Part shown: piece after piece, positions 18,169 to 25,793 of the stretch
Numbering within the stretch: the first letter of the stretch is position 1
Layout: every line of letters starts with the position of its first letter
NCBI RefSeq assembly: GCF_036456085.1
Contig: NZ_CP138632.1
Location: forward strand, 1,841,001 to 1,905,000
Source of the DNA: Veillonella parvula
GTDB lineage: Bacteria > Bacillota > Negativicutes > Veillonellales > Veillonellaceae
Length of the DNA stretch: 64,000 bases
Direction of reading: 5' to 3'
Position numbers and translations under genes: made by a program
Notes under the pieces: generated by a model
What the model was told of the DNA's origin: nothing
The model's input: only the letters and a program-made list of their open reading frames with translations
The model's database searches: none

Positions 18169-19029
18169 ATGGCATACGAATATTTAACAATGGTCGCATC
18201 CTTTATTATTTGTTTTATGATGGGTGTGACATTGTCTTTACAACCTGCATCAATAATCGTAGGGACTCACACTCATTTAAGAGAACAAAGTAAATGGACT
18301 CGCTGGAATGGATATATCATGTTTGTGTTGCTCCTATTTGTGTTAGATATGCTCGTAACGAATGGTATATATATTGCGTTTCACGATGTATATGGTAATC
18401 TTTTTAACATTGGTTATCTTGATTTCGATCCTATGGACATGTTCTTTAGTGAAAGTTTTCAAATAGGCGTTATTCTAGTCTTTTCGCTTGTGTTATTTCA
18501 AGTGTTAGGGCTCGTTGATTTAGCTCATGGAGAACGGGATTTATCCTTTTATTATGACCAAGTAGATGTAGGTAAACATAAGCCTTCTTGGATGGAGCAG
18601 TACATGGAGAGTCAAAGAGGCTCTCTTGGAGCGAGCTTGGTGGGCTTGCTTTATATGCTGAGAATGACGATAAAAACAATGTGGCCTTATATCGTGTGTC
18701 TAGTGTGGTTTAAAATCCTAGCCATACTTGTAAATGTACTAGTGTCTCCGAGTATTAACCGAATTATGCATGTTAATAATGAAATGACTACCCTAATCAT
18801 TTTCGACCCATACATTGTCACCTATGTAGTTTCTGGTTTCTTATGGGGCCATGTAGCATTACATCATGATGTAACTAAAGTATCGCGCTTATCTAGTAGC
18901 ATGGCTATATCTCTTATTCCTCGTCTTACAGTTTTGGTAGGAGCGGTTTTCTTTATAGGATTGGCCCTCATCATTATAATGGTACCCATTACATGGGAGG
19001 GGGTACTTGACGCACTTACAAAAAAATAG
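18169..19029 (+). CDS. Polytopic membrane protein of unknown function
   Basis: 286 residues with about six or seven hydrophobic segments (near 7-28, 43-68, 97-118, 162-184, 208-232 and 243-270) joined by polar loops, the longest around residues 122-155. I do not recognise the family. It begins one base after the queF stop and is very likely co-transcribed with it, but nothing in the sequence links it to preQ1 transport or queuosine. No signal for catalytic residues is visible. Start ATG 18169 has no strong ribosome site of its own, which fits translational coupling. Confidence 0.65.
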   Translation: MAYEYLTMVASFIICFMMGVTLSLQPASIIVGTHTHLREQSKWTRWNGYIMFVLLLFVLDMLVTNGIYIAFHDVYGNLFNIGYLDFDPMDMFFSESFQIGVILVFSLVLFQVLGLVDLAHGERDLSFYYDQVDVGKHKPSWMEQYMESQRGSLGASLVGLLYMLRMTIKTMWPYIVCLVWFKILAILVNVLVSPSINRIMHVNNEMTTLIIFDPYIVTYVVSGFLWGHVALHHDVTKVSRLSSSMAISLIPRLTVLVGAVFFIGLALIIIMVPITWEGVLDALTKK

Positions 19030-19083
19030 ATAAAGCTAGTTATTTCCTGTATTTTTAGGGTTTTAAAAGTCGTTCTCATTCTC

Positions 19084-19113
19084 TTGACAATGAAATGATT
19101 CAAATGTTAGAGT
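19084..19113 (+). promoter_or_regulatory. Promoter of cysK leader
   Basis: TTGACA (19084-19089) followed after 18 bases by TAGAGT (19108-19113). It would start a transcript with a leader of about 120 bases before cysK. Confidence 0.6.
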
Positions 19114-19119
19114 ATGGTT

Positions 19120-19216
19120 GTATTAATTGGAATACATAAACGGTTATACCCCGTGTATGGTGAATAACAAGGTGCAATATAATATCGTCCTTGGGATGTT
19201 CCTAAGGGCGATTTTT
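19120..19216 (+). promoter_or_regulatory. cysK leader: candidate transcription attenuator or orphan riboswitch
   Basis: A terminator hairpin stands before the gene: ATCGTCCTT (19184-19192) with AAGGGCGAT (19204-19212), then TTTT. Upstream, CAAGG (19168-19172) can pair with CCTTG (19189-19193), which would block that terminator, so two exclusive folds exist. The stretch 19119-19180 could hold a sensor. It lacks the T-box GGTGGTACC block and I do not recognise an S-box. Control of cysteine synthesis genes by an unknown signal is inference. Confidence 0.55.
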
Positions 19217-19243
19217 ATCATCTATCGCTAGAGGGAGAATTAG

Positions 19244-20158
19244 ATGAGTATAGTAACAAACCAAACAACTGAACTTATCGGTAAAACACCGATATATCAA
19301 TTGCCAAATACCAATATTTATGTAAAACTTGAAAAATATAATGTAGGCGGTTCTGTAAAAGACCGTGCCGTACTCGGTATGTTACAGGCTGCAAAAGAGC
19401 AGGGTCGCATCCATGAGGATAGCATCATTGTAGAAGCCACAAGTGGTAATACGGGAATTGCTCTTGCTATGGTAGGCGCCATTCTACATATTAAAACAGT
19501 GATTATCATGCCTGAAAGTATGAGTAAAGAACGCCGTGAGCTTATTAAAGCGTATGGGGCGCAGCTCATCTTAACACCAAAAGAAACAGGTATGAAGGGG
19601 GCTCTTGAGCGGGCAAATGAAATTTTAGCGAAGTATCCAAATGCTTTCACCTTGGGCCAATTCGTAAATCCTGCAAATCCAGATATGCATTACCGCACGA
19701 CGGGTAATGAAATTGTAGAACAAGTGCCAAATGTCGATGTATTTATAGCGGGTATTGGTACAGGTGGTACTTTCACAGGCGTTATAAGACGATTGAAAGA
19801 ACATAATCCTAATCTAAAAGCCATTGCTGTAGAGCCAGCGGGATCTCCTGCTATTACCGAAGGTAAGGGCGGCCCTCACAAAATACAAGGTATTGGGGCT
19901 GGTTTCATTCCTGAAAACTTTGACCAAAGCTTGATGGACGGCGTGCAAACTGTAAGTGATGAAGAAGCTTTTAGCGAGGTGCAAACCTTTATGCGTGAAA
20001 GTGGTATCTCTATTGGTCTTTCCGCGGGGGCGGCCATTGTAGCGGCAAAACGCATGGCTCGTGAATTACCTAAGGCGAATATCGTTGTTATTGCACCTGA
20101 TGGAGTAGAGAAATATTTATCTCTTTTGGACTTCGGCAATAACGAATACGTTAAATAA
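19244..20158 (+). CDS. cysK: Cysteine synthase (O-acetylserine sulfhydrylase)
   Basis: 304-residue PLP enzyme of fold type II that replaces the acetyl group of O-acetylserine with sulfide. The PLP lysine is K39 in NVGGSVKDRA; the substrate-binding loop VEATSGNTGIALA and the cofactor phosphate loop GIGTGGTFTGV are in place. The length is typical. AGGGAG lies 7 bases before the ATG. cysE, which makes O-acetylserine, follows after 161 bases on the same strand. Confidence 0.95.
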   Translation: MSIVTNQTTELIGKTPIYQLPNTNIYVKLEKYNVGGSVKDRAVLGMLQAAKEQGRIHEDSIIVEATSGNTGIALAMVGAILHIKTVIIMPESMSKERRELIKAYGAQLILTPKETGMKGALERANEILAKYPNAFTLGQFVNPANPDMHYRTTGNEIVEQVPNVDVFIAGIGTGGTFTGVIRRLKEHNPNLKAIAVEPAGSPAITEGKGGPHKIQGIGAGFIPENFDQSLMDGVQTVSDEEAFSEVQTFMRESGISIGLSAGAAIVAAKRMARELPKANIVVIAPDGVEKYLSLLDFGNNEYVK

Positions 20159-20319
20159 TAGATTTTAGATAGATAAAATACGAGATTTTGAATGATAAAA
20201 GAATAGGTTCTATATAGATATAAAGCCTTATATATAGGAATATAGACCAAATATGTTGTATACTAGATATATCTATATTTCTGTAGAATGTAAGTAGAGT
20301 TATTTGAGATGGAGTCACT

Positions 20320-20931
20320 ATGATGCAAGGTTTGCGCGATTTATGGGGCAAAATTCAATATAATATTAAGCGTGTAATGGATTCTGACCCAGCTGCCACA
20401 AGTGTATGGATGGTTATATGGACATATCCACATATTACGGCTTTGTTCTGGCATTTCTTTGCCCACCGTTTATATAAGGCGGGGTGGCCAATCTTGGCTC
20501 GTCGTGTGGCTCTCCATTCTCGTCATGTAACGGGTATTGAAATCCATCCAGGTGCGACGATTGGTCGCGGCCTCTTTATCGATCATGGTATGGGTGTTGT
20601 TATTGGCGAAACGGCTATTGTAGGCGATAATGTAACCTTGTTCCATCAAGTAACACTAGGTGGGATGTCTTCTAAAAAGGTAAAGCGTCATCCGACCATT
20701 GAAGATGATGTACTCATCGGTACGGGTACAAAAATTTTAGGGGACATTACGATTGGGGCGCGCACGAAGATTGGCTGTAATCTCGTTATCAAACATGATA
20801 TTCCTAAGGATATGGTAATCTTTGAAACAGATCCAGAAAATATGTATGTCCGTAAACCTAGTCGCAATGCAACTGCTGCACAAGCAGAGGAGAAGAAGAT
20901 TCCTGATAATTACATAGAATACTATATTTAA
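20320..20931 (+). CDS. cysE: Serine O-acetyltransferase
   Basis: 203 residues. A short helical N-terminal part (DSDPAATSVWMVIWTYPHITAL) precedes a left-handed beta-helix of hexapeptide repeats with the family motif IHPGATIGRGLFIDHGMGVVIGETAIVGDNVTLFHQVTLGG and the catalytic His of FIDHGMG. It is shorter than E. coli CysE, as usual in Firmicutes. GGAG precedes ATG 20320. It makes the substrate of CysK upstream. Confidence 0.94.
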   Translation: MMQGLRDLWGKIQYNIKRVMDSDPAATSVWMVIWTYPHITALFWHFFAHRLYKAGWPILARRVALHSRHVTGIEIHPGATIGRGLFIDHGMGVVIGETAIVGDNVTLFHQVTLGGMSSKKVKRHPTIEDDVLIGTGTKILGDITIGARTKIGCNLVIKHDIPKDMVIFETDPENMYVRKPSRNATAAQAEEKKIPDNYIEYYI

Positions 20932-20941
20932 TATAAAAGCG

Positions 20942-20994
20942 TATTTAATATATAATCATTTTTAATATAGAGTCATATTGAATATAGAATCATA
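20942..20994 (+). repeat. Three degenerate 17-bp tandem units after cysE
   Basis: Three imperfect units of the form 'tttaatata-ga-tcat' stand head to tail directly before the cysE terminator. They are AT-rich and probably slippage-derived. Confidence 0.45.
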
Positions 20995-20998
20995 CAAG

Positions 20999-21036
20999 CC
21001 TCTAACTATTAGATTAACTAGTAGTTAGAGGTTTTT
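20999..21036 (+). terminator. Terminator after cysE
   Basis: CCTCTAACT (20999-21007) pairs with AGTTAGAGG (21023-21031), followed by TTTTTT. The further gap to Dps contains a promoter and palindrome, listed separately. Confidence 0.9.
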
Positions 21037-21173
21037 TATGATTCGTAGAAACATGATTCTGTGAAGTATTGGGTTTAGATTTGGTATGTATTGTATTGGA
21101 TTGGGGATATATTTGATTTAGTATGGTTATAATGTTTTCATTAAACTTTTATACAAAAATATCTATTCATATA

Positions 21174-21226
21174 TTGACATGGAAAATCATTATTGGTAGA
21201 ATATAAACATAATCAATATTGATTAT
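21174..21226 (+). promoter_or_regulatory. Dps promoter with 18-bp perfect palindrome
   Basis: TTGACA (21174-21179) and TAGAAT (21197-21202) are separated by 17 bases. Directly downstream, at the expected start of transcription, lies the perfect palindrome ATAATCAATATTGATTAT (21209-21226). Its size, position and AT-rich inverted form recall PerR/Fur-type operators, which control Dps in many Firmicutes. The identity of the regulator is inference. Confidence 0.7.
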
Positions 21227-21325
21227 GAATTAAATAAACGAATTGATGGCATAGAAGCCAACTGTGTTTGTTCTGCTTTTAGAATAAACTATAATTGAGA
21301 ATTAAGTGGAAAAAGGAGTTTTATT

Positions 21326-21760
21326 ATGAAAAACGTACAACAAGTAAATCAATATTTAGCAGATCTTTCCGTATGGAATGTAAAATTACATAACCTACAC
21401 TTCAATGTAACTGGTCCGCAATTCAAATCTATTCATGAATACTTGGAATCCATTTATGATGAAGCCTTTGAATACTTTGATGCCGTAGCAGAACATGTGA
21501 AAATGCAAGGTCAATTTCCATTGGTAAATTCCGGAGAATACGCAAAATTGACTAAAATCGAAGAATTGGGACAAGAAGACATCCCTCAAGCAAAGGTAAT
21601 TGATATCCTTCTTAAGGATTTTAAATACATGAATGATCAAGCTGTAGCAATTCGTGCAGCAGCTGATGAAGAAGGTGATTTCTTGCTCGTAAGCATGATG
21701 GAAGATCACGTTGCATACTATGTAAAACAAATCTGGTTCATCGAATCTATGCTGAAATAA
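21326..21760 (+). CDS. dps: Dps-family ferritin-like protein
   Basis: 144 residues, the four-helix Dps fold that forms dodecamers, binds and oxidises iron and protects against peroxide. The inter-subunit ferroxidase motif is visible: LHNLHFNVTGPQF (His near residues 22 and 25) and DEAFEYFDAVAEHV (Asp/Glu near 48-52). No long basic DNA-binding tail is present. AAAGGAG lies 7 bases before the ATG. It is monocistronic, with its own palindrome-bearing promoter, and is followed by a tRNA gene. Confidence 0.93.
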   Translation: MKNVQQVNQYLADLSVWNVKLHNLHFNVTGPQFKSIHEYLESIYDEAFEYFDAVAEHVKMQGQFPLVNSGEYAKLTKIEELGQEDIPQAKVIDILLKDFKYMNDQAVAIRAAADEEGDFLLVSMMEDHVAYYVKQIWFIESMLK

Positions 21761-21765
21761 GACGA

Positions 21766-21795
21766 TTGACAATGCCTTATTGGGTATGATATGAT
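21766..21795 (+). promoter_or_regulatory. tRNA-Ser promoter
   Basis: TTGACA (21766-21771), 18-base spacer, TATGAT (21790-21795), ending 15 bases before the mature tRNA 5' end. Confidence 0.7.
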
Positions 21796-21810
21796 TACCC
21801 AGTAAAGCAT

Positions 21811-21901
21811 GGAGGATTACTCAAGAGGCTGAAGAGGACGGTTTGCTAAATCGTTAGGGCGGGTTACCGTCGCTAGGGTTCGAATCCCTAATCCTCCGCC
21901 A
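21811..21901 (+). tRNA. tRNA-Ser (anticodon GCU)
   Basis: Class II tRNA of 91 bases. The acceptor GGAGGAT (21811-21817) pairs with ATCCTCC (21891-21897), then the discriminator G and an encoded CCA. The anticodon stem ACGGT/ATCGT frames the loop TTGCTAA with GCT at 21845-21847, which reads AGU and AGC. A long variable arm and the T-loop GGTTCGAATCC are present. Confidence 0.96.
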
Positions 21902-21904
21902 TGT

Positions 21905-21937
21905 AAAGACCTCACATCACTTGATGTGGGGTCTTTT
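21905..21937 (+). terminator. Terminator after tRNA-Ser
   Basis: AAAGACCTCACATCA (21905-21919) pairs with TGATGTGGGGTCTTT (one G-U), ending in a TTTTT run. It directly follows the tRNA. Confidence 0.9.
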
Positions 21938-22111
21938 TGTATAATATAGTGATTTATTATATTATTTATATAGGCCTTATTTGTGAGGATTCGAGTGAGT
22001 CCGAGGCCTTATTAGTATTGAATGACACAGGTGTGTAAGGGTATAGAGTTGACGTATGTCTAGGGGTTTCATATAATAGATTGTATAAAATGTAATTTTA
22101 AGGAGACTCTT

Positions 22112-22861
22112 ATGAATACAAAACATACACGTCAAATGAATCGTATCCGTCGAGCGTTAGGCATTAGTGCATTGTGCCTCGTTGCGTCTGTTGGCTTTAG
22201 TCATGCTGAAAGTATTGCCATCCCAAGTGCACGGCCTATGGTGGATGGCGTAAGTGCTGATGTAGAGACTGTTAATAGTTCTAGTAAAGGACAACAGCAT
22301 ATAAACTCAGATGTTATTACGCCTAATGATTGGACATATACAGCGTTACAAAGGCTCATTAAACATGGTGCTATTACAGATACTCACGGATTTACTTTTG
22401 ATGGTGCTAGCTATACAAAGGATGAGCTTATGCCGCTTATCGATGAGGTAGTCACAAAACGTGAGCAAATGAACGACAATGATCGAGAGTATGCACTGCG
22501 TATTTACCAAGAAAATATGCGTGATGTAATGGATTACCGTATTGCTCGCGATAAAAAAGCTACTGACGAGCGCCGTCAAAAACTAGATGAAAAGCGTGCT
22601 GAAAGGGCTAAAAAATCTGGTAAGACCTATCAAATATCCAAGGATCAACAAGAAGCCCTTGATAAAGCTGGCGATGAAGTAGCAAAACCGGAAGAACGCG
22701 CTTTAACAGATGAACAAATCAAAGAAAAAATGAAGAAATTCAAAATTGATGATTCTCGCGTTAAGGTAAATAATGAAGTGCGTATTCGTTATGCGGACTC
22801 CAAGGATAAAAAGTCCAAAACAGATGCTCGCATGCAGACGGAGATGACGTTCACTCTATAA
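22112..22861 (+). CDS. Exported SLH-like envelope protein, short porin-like form
   Basis: 249 residues. A signal peptide (RRALGISALCLVASVGFSHA, cleavage near residue 32) is followed at about 70-115 by a single SLH-like segment (NDWTYTALQRLIKHGAITD, then FDGASYTKDELMPLIDEV). A charged helical, probably coiled-coil stretch of Lys/Glu/Arg follows (about 120-215). The last 35 residues (RVKVNNEVRIRYAD and the end MQTEMTFTL) look like one beta-hairpin of an outer-membrane barrel. In Negativicutes, SLH-porins tether the outer membrane to peptidoglycan; this one lacks the barrel. It may be a tether-only or truncated relative. AAGGAG precedes the ATG, and mntH follows after 19 bases. Confidence 0.6.
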   Translation: MNTKHTRQMNRIRRALGISALCLVASVGFSHAESIAIPSARPMVDGVSADVETVNSSSKGQQHINSDVITPNDWTYTALQRLIKHGAITDTHGFTFDGASYTKDELMPLIDEVVTKREQMNDNDREYALRIYQENMRDVMDYRIARDKKATDERRQKLDEKRAERAKKSGKTYQISKDQQEALDKAGDEVAKPEERALTDEQIKEKMKKFKIDDSRVKVNNEVRIRYADSKDKKSKTDARMQTEMTFTL

Positions 22862-22880
22862 CTCTTAGTAAGGGGGTATA

Positions 22881-24140
22881 ATGATTGACTTTTTAAAGAA
22901 ACAATTGTTTACTGTCCATCAAAACGGTAAGCAGCAGGTAAGTGAGGTCTTTAAATATATAGGACCTGGTATAATCGTAACCGTTGGATTTATCGATCCA
23001 GGAAACTGGGCCGCCAACTTGGCAGCTGGTGCTAGTTATGGTTACGAATTATTGTGGGTAGTCACACTATCTACGATTATGCTAATTTTATTACAGCATA
23101 ATGTGGCGCATTTAGGCATTGTACGCGGTCAATGCTTGTCGGAATGTGCCTATGAGTTTTTACCGCGTTATGCATCTCGCTTTGTGCTTAGCACGGCAGG
23201 AATTGCGGCGGCAGCGACGGCCTTGGCTGAGTTTATTGGCGCTGCTATCGCTTTGAAGATGCTCTTTGGTATTCCTATCTTGATAGGTAGCATTTTGACG
23301 GCTCTTATCTGTACGGTCATGCTCATTACGAACTCCTATCGTAAATTAGAGCGAATCATTGCTGGTTTTGTATCCCTTATCGCATTGGCGTACCTTGTTG
23401 AGGTAAATATGGTCAATGTGGATTGGGCAGCGGTTGGTATTGGTTGGGTGGATCCTAATATTCCTCATACATCGATGCTCGTTATTTTGAGTATATTAGG
23501 GGCCGTAATTATGCCTCATAACTTGTTTTTGCACTCTGAAATCATCCAAAGTCGCCAGTTCAATACACAAGATCCAGCGATAATGAAACGGCAGTTACGC
23601 TATGAATTCCTCGATACTTTGTTATCTATGGGGATTGGGTGGATGATTAACTCCGCCATGATTATATTGGCGGCGGCTGTTTTCTTTGCTCATGGTATTG
23701 AAGTAACAGAGCTTGAACAGGCTGAGGAGTTGTTGCGTCCACTCATTGGACCGGCAGCGGGTATTATTTTTGCGATAGCATTGTTATTTGCAGGTTTTGC
23801 CTCATCTGCTACGGCAGGTATGGCGGGGGCAAGTATCTTTGCAGGAATGTTTGGCGAGTCTTACGATATGAAAGACTTCCATACGCGATTAGGCTTGGCA
23901 CTAACATATGTTCCAGCATTATTATTGATCGTGTTTATTACAGATTCCTTCCAAGCATTATTGTTCTCTCAAATGTTCTTGAGCTTGCAATTACCTATCA
24001 CCATATTCTTGCAACTTTACATGACAAGCAGCCGCAAGGTCATGGGAGAATACGCGAACCGTAAATTTACAAATATTCTCTTATGGGGTATAGGTATCAT
24101 CGTTACTATTATGAACATTTACTTATTGATTGTAGGCTAA
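22881..24140 (+). CDS. mntH: NRAMP-family Mn2+/Fe2+ transporter
   Basis: 419-residue proton-coupled divalent metal importer with 11 or so membrane segments. The metal site motifs are DPGNW (Asp39, Asn42) in the first helix and VIMPHNLFLHSE in the sixth. AAGGGGG stands 9 bases before ATG 22881, and the gene probably shares a transcript with the SLH-like gene upstream. No MntR-type site was identified. A 13-bp repeat array and terminator follow. Confidence 0.93.
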   Translation: MIDFLKKQLFTVHQNGKQQVSEVFKYIGPGIIVTVGFIDPGNWAANLAAGASYGYELLWVVTLSTIMLILLQHNVAHLGIVRGQCLSECAYEFLPRYASRFVLSTAGIAAAATALAEFIGAAIALKMLFGIPILIGSILTALICTVMLITNSYRKLERIIAGFVSLIALAYLVEVNMVNVDWAAVGIGWVDPNIPHTSMLVILSILGAVIMPHNLFLHSEIIQSRQFNTQDPAIMKRQLRYEFLDTLLSMGIGWMINSAMIILAAAVFFAHGIEVTELEQAEELLRPLIGPAAGIIFAIALLFAGFASSATAGMAGASIFAGMFGESYDMKDFHTRLGLALTYVPALLLIVFITDSFQALLFSQMFLSLQLPITIFLQLYMTSSRKVMGEYANRKFTNILLWGIGIIVTIMNIYLLIVG

Positions 24141-24182
24141 GAGCATATTTTTTGTTAGTTTCCAAAAGGTTTCTTATAAAGT

Positions 24183-24260
24183 CAACATTAGAATTCAACA
24201 TTAGAATACAGAATTAGAATACAACATTAGAATACAAGATTAGAGTACAACATTAGAATG
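24183..24260 (+). repeat. Six tandem 13-bp repeats downstream of mntH
   Basis: Six contiguous 13-bp units of consensus CAACATTAGAATA occupy 24183-24260, with units 3 and 5 most diverged (CAGAATTAGAATA, CAAGATTAGAGTA). There are no spacers, so it is a minisatellite and not a CRISPR. It lies between the mntH stop and its terminator, so it is transcribed. Confidence 0.85.
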
Positions 24261-24261
24261 C

Positions 24262-24287
24262 AAAGGACCGCTATGGCGGTCCTTTTG
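24262..24287 (+). terminator. Terminator after mntH
   Basis: AAAGGACCGC (24262-24271) pairs with GCGGTCCTTT (24276-24285), then TTG. The stem follows the repeat array directly. Confidence 0.85.
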
Positions 24288-24462
24288 TCATGTTGCTAAC
24301 GTATCTATTATGTAAAACGCGTATCTTTGAATACTCAAGAGGGGTATAAAATATGGTACAATTAAGAATAGTATAATATAAGAATCATATTTTTAAGGAT
24401 AATATAATATCTGTTGGGAGTATTCCTTAGCAGTGTGATATATGGAAAATTAGGAGGCCCTA

Positions 24463-25065
24463 ATGGCAAAGGAAATCAACGTACAAGAGACAATACAATC
24501 TGATTTTAGTGTTGTGGTTAACGACATTGCTGAAGAGTTATTGACGCGCCTCAATATGGATGAGGATGGTTCTGTTATCGATATGTTCCAAACAGGCTCT
24601 TTTGATCCTTGGCAGTTATTCGTATTTTTTGGTGCTTTAGAAAAAGCTCTTATTGAGTTCAGAACGGATAAACGGAAGAAAACAGTTATCGTTCATGCAC
24701 AACCTGAGGCTCTTATCGGCATTGGCCGCGTAGTGACACCTGTATCTACTATGCTTGAGCATGTATTGATGTCTCGTTTGAACGATATGAGTGAAGGTCG
24801 CTTGGAAACAGGCATGCTTACAGTATCTGCTGAAAGCATTGATTATGAAGGTGTAAATCTTAAAGGTCGTCACGTGGTTATCGTATGCGATCTTGTAGAT
24901 GAAGATTCTAATTATCTCAAAGAATGCATTAAATTATGTAAAGAATTGAAAGCAAGCCACGTAGTGGCTGTGCCTCTCATGTTGTGGAACCCTGAATTGA
25001 TCGACAATTTGACAGAGGAATCTATTAAGGCGGAATTATCCCATGAAAATCGTCCTCTCTCCTAG
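24463..25065 (+). CDS. Hypothetical protein, weakly phosphoribosyltransferase-like
   Basis: 200 residues, soluble, no signal. The C-terminal half contains a hydrophobic strand and acidic loop (GRHVVIVCDLVDEDSNYLKE, about 144-163) followed by a helix and a second strand (ASHVVAVPLML). This recalls the PRPP-binding loop of type I phosphoribosyltransferases, but the usual 'DD..TTG' residues are not conserved. I cannot name the family with confidence. The gene overlaps yaaA by 23 bases, and yaaA runs into hydE, so the three form an operon. GGAGG lies 7 bases before the ATG. Confidence 0.55.
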   Translation: MAKEINVQETIQSDFSVVVNDIAEELLTRLNMDEDGSVIDMFQTGSFDPWQLFVFFGALEKALIEFRTDKRKKTVIVHAQPEALIGIGRVVTPVSTMLEHVLMSRLNDMSEGRLETGMLTVSAESIDYEGVNLKGRHVVIVCDLVDEDSNYLKECIKLCKELKASHVVAVPLMLWNPELIDNLTEESIKAELSHENRPLS

Positions 25066-25789
25066 TAAGACAAAAACGATTACCGATGTTGCTAGCAACG
25101 CTGAGGCAGTACATCATGTAGTTCGAGACGGCCAATTTCAGCCGAACATCACGAAAAAGATTATAACTCATGTACAATCTCTCGATGTTGTAACTCTTGG
25201 AAAGGCTTTGAAATTAAAGGATGATAAGGCACAGGCTCTTTTTGATTTTTACCAGTCTTTTGAGGCTCATCCCGTAGGTCGTGCCTGTGAAAGTTATGAT
25301 GGCATTGCTTTCAAATATTTGGACTGGTCGAACCTATCTGACGAAGCCAAGGCTTTTGGTGAAAGCCATCTCGTTGTGTTGTCTGCATTGTATGGTGTCG
25401 TTGAACCTAATATGGGAGTGCGCGACTATCGACTCGATATGGTCGATAAGGTGGGCATTAATCTATACGATACATGGCGTGATGCGGTGGATGTATACTT
25501 TCACAAGGAAGATTGGATCCTAAACCTAGCATCTAAAGAATATGCAAAAATGGTGAACCATCCAAAGGTGGTAACCGTTGAATTTTGGGAATTACGGGGC
25601 GATACGTTTAAGCAGATGAGTACGTCCTCCAAAATGAGTCGCGGTGTGATGGCTCATGAATGTTTAACTCAACAAGTGAAACATGTGCGGGACTTGCCCC
25701 ACGAAATCAATGGGTTTACCTGTGTTACTGACATTGAATCCATTACCATACCAAGCGAATCGATGACGATTCGTTACGAAAGGAAGTGA
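25043..25789 (+). CDS. yaaA: YaaA/UPF0246 family peroxide-stress protein
   Basis: 248 residues. The family pattern is visible: MKIVLSPSKT at the start, the central SYDGIAFKYLDWSNLSDEA, HLVVLSALYGVVEPNMGVRDYRLDM, and a C-terminal VEFWELRGDTFKQMSTSSKMSRGVMAHECL. In E. coli YaaA lowers free iron under peroxide stress and binds DNA. The gene starts inside the 3' end of the preceding gene, with AAGGCGG 9 bases before the ATG, and its stop lies 4 bases before the hydE start. Confidence 0.88.
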   Translation: MKIVLSPSKTKTITDVASNAEAVHHVVRDGQFQPNITKKIITHVQSLDVVTLGKALKLKDDKAQALFDFYQSFEAHPVGRACESYDGIAFKYLDWSNLSDEAKAFGESHLVVLSALYGVVEPNMGVRDYRLDMVDKVGINLYDTWRDAVDVYFHKEDWILNLASKEYAKMVNHPKVVTVEFWELRGDTFKQMSTSSKMSRGVMAHECLTQQVKHVRDLPHEINGFTCVTDIESITIPSESMTIRYERK

Positions 25790-25793
25790 TTGT

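Noticed and set aside
24183-24260. Repeat array considered as a CRISPR
   Set aside because: The 13-bp units are contiguous without spacers and no cas genes are present.
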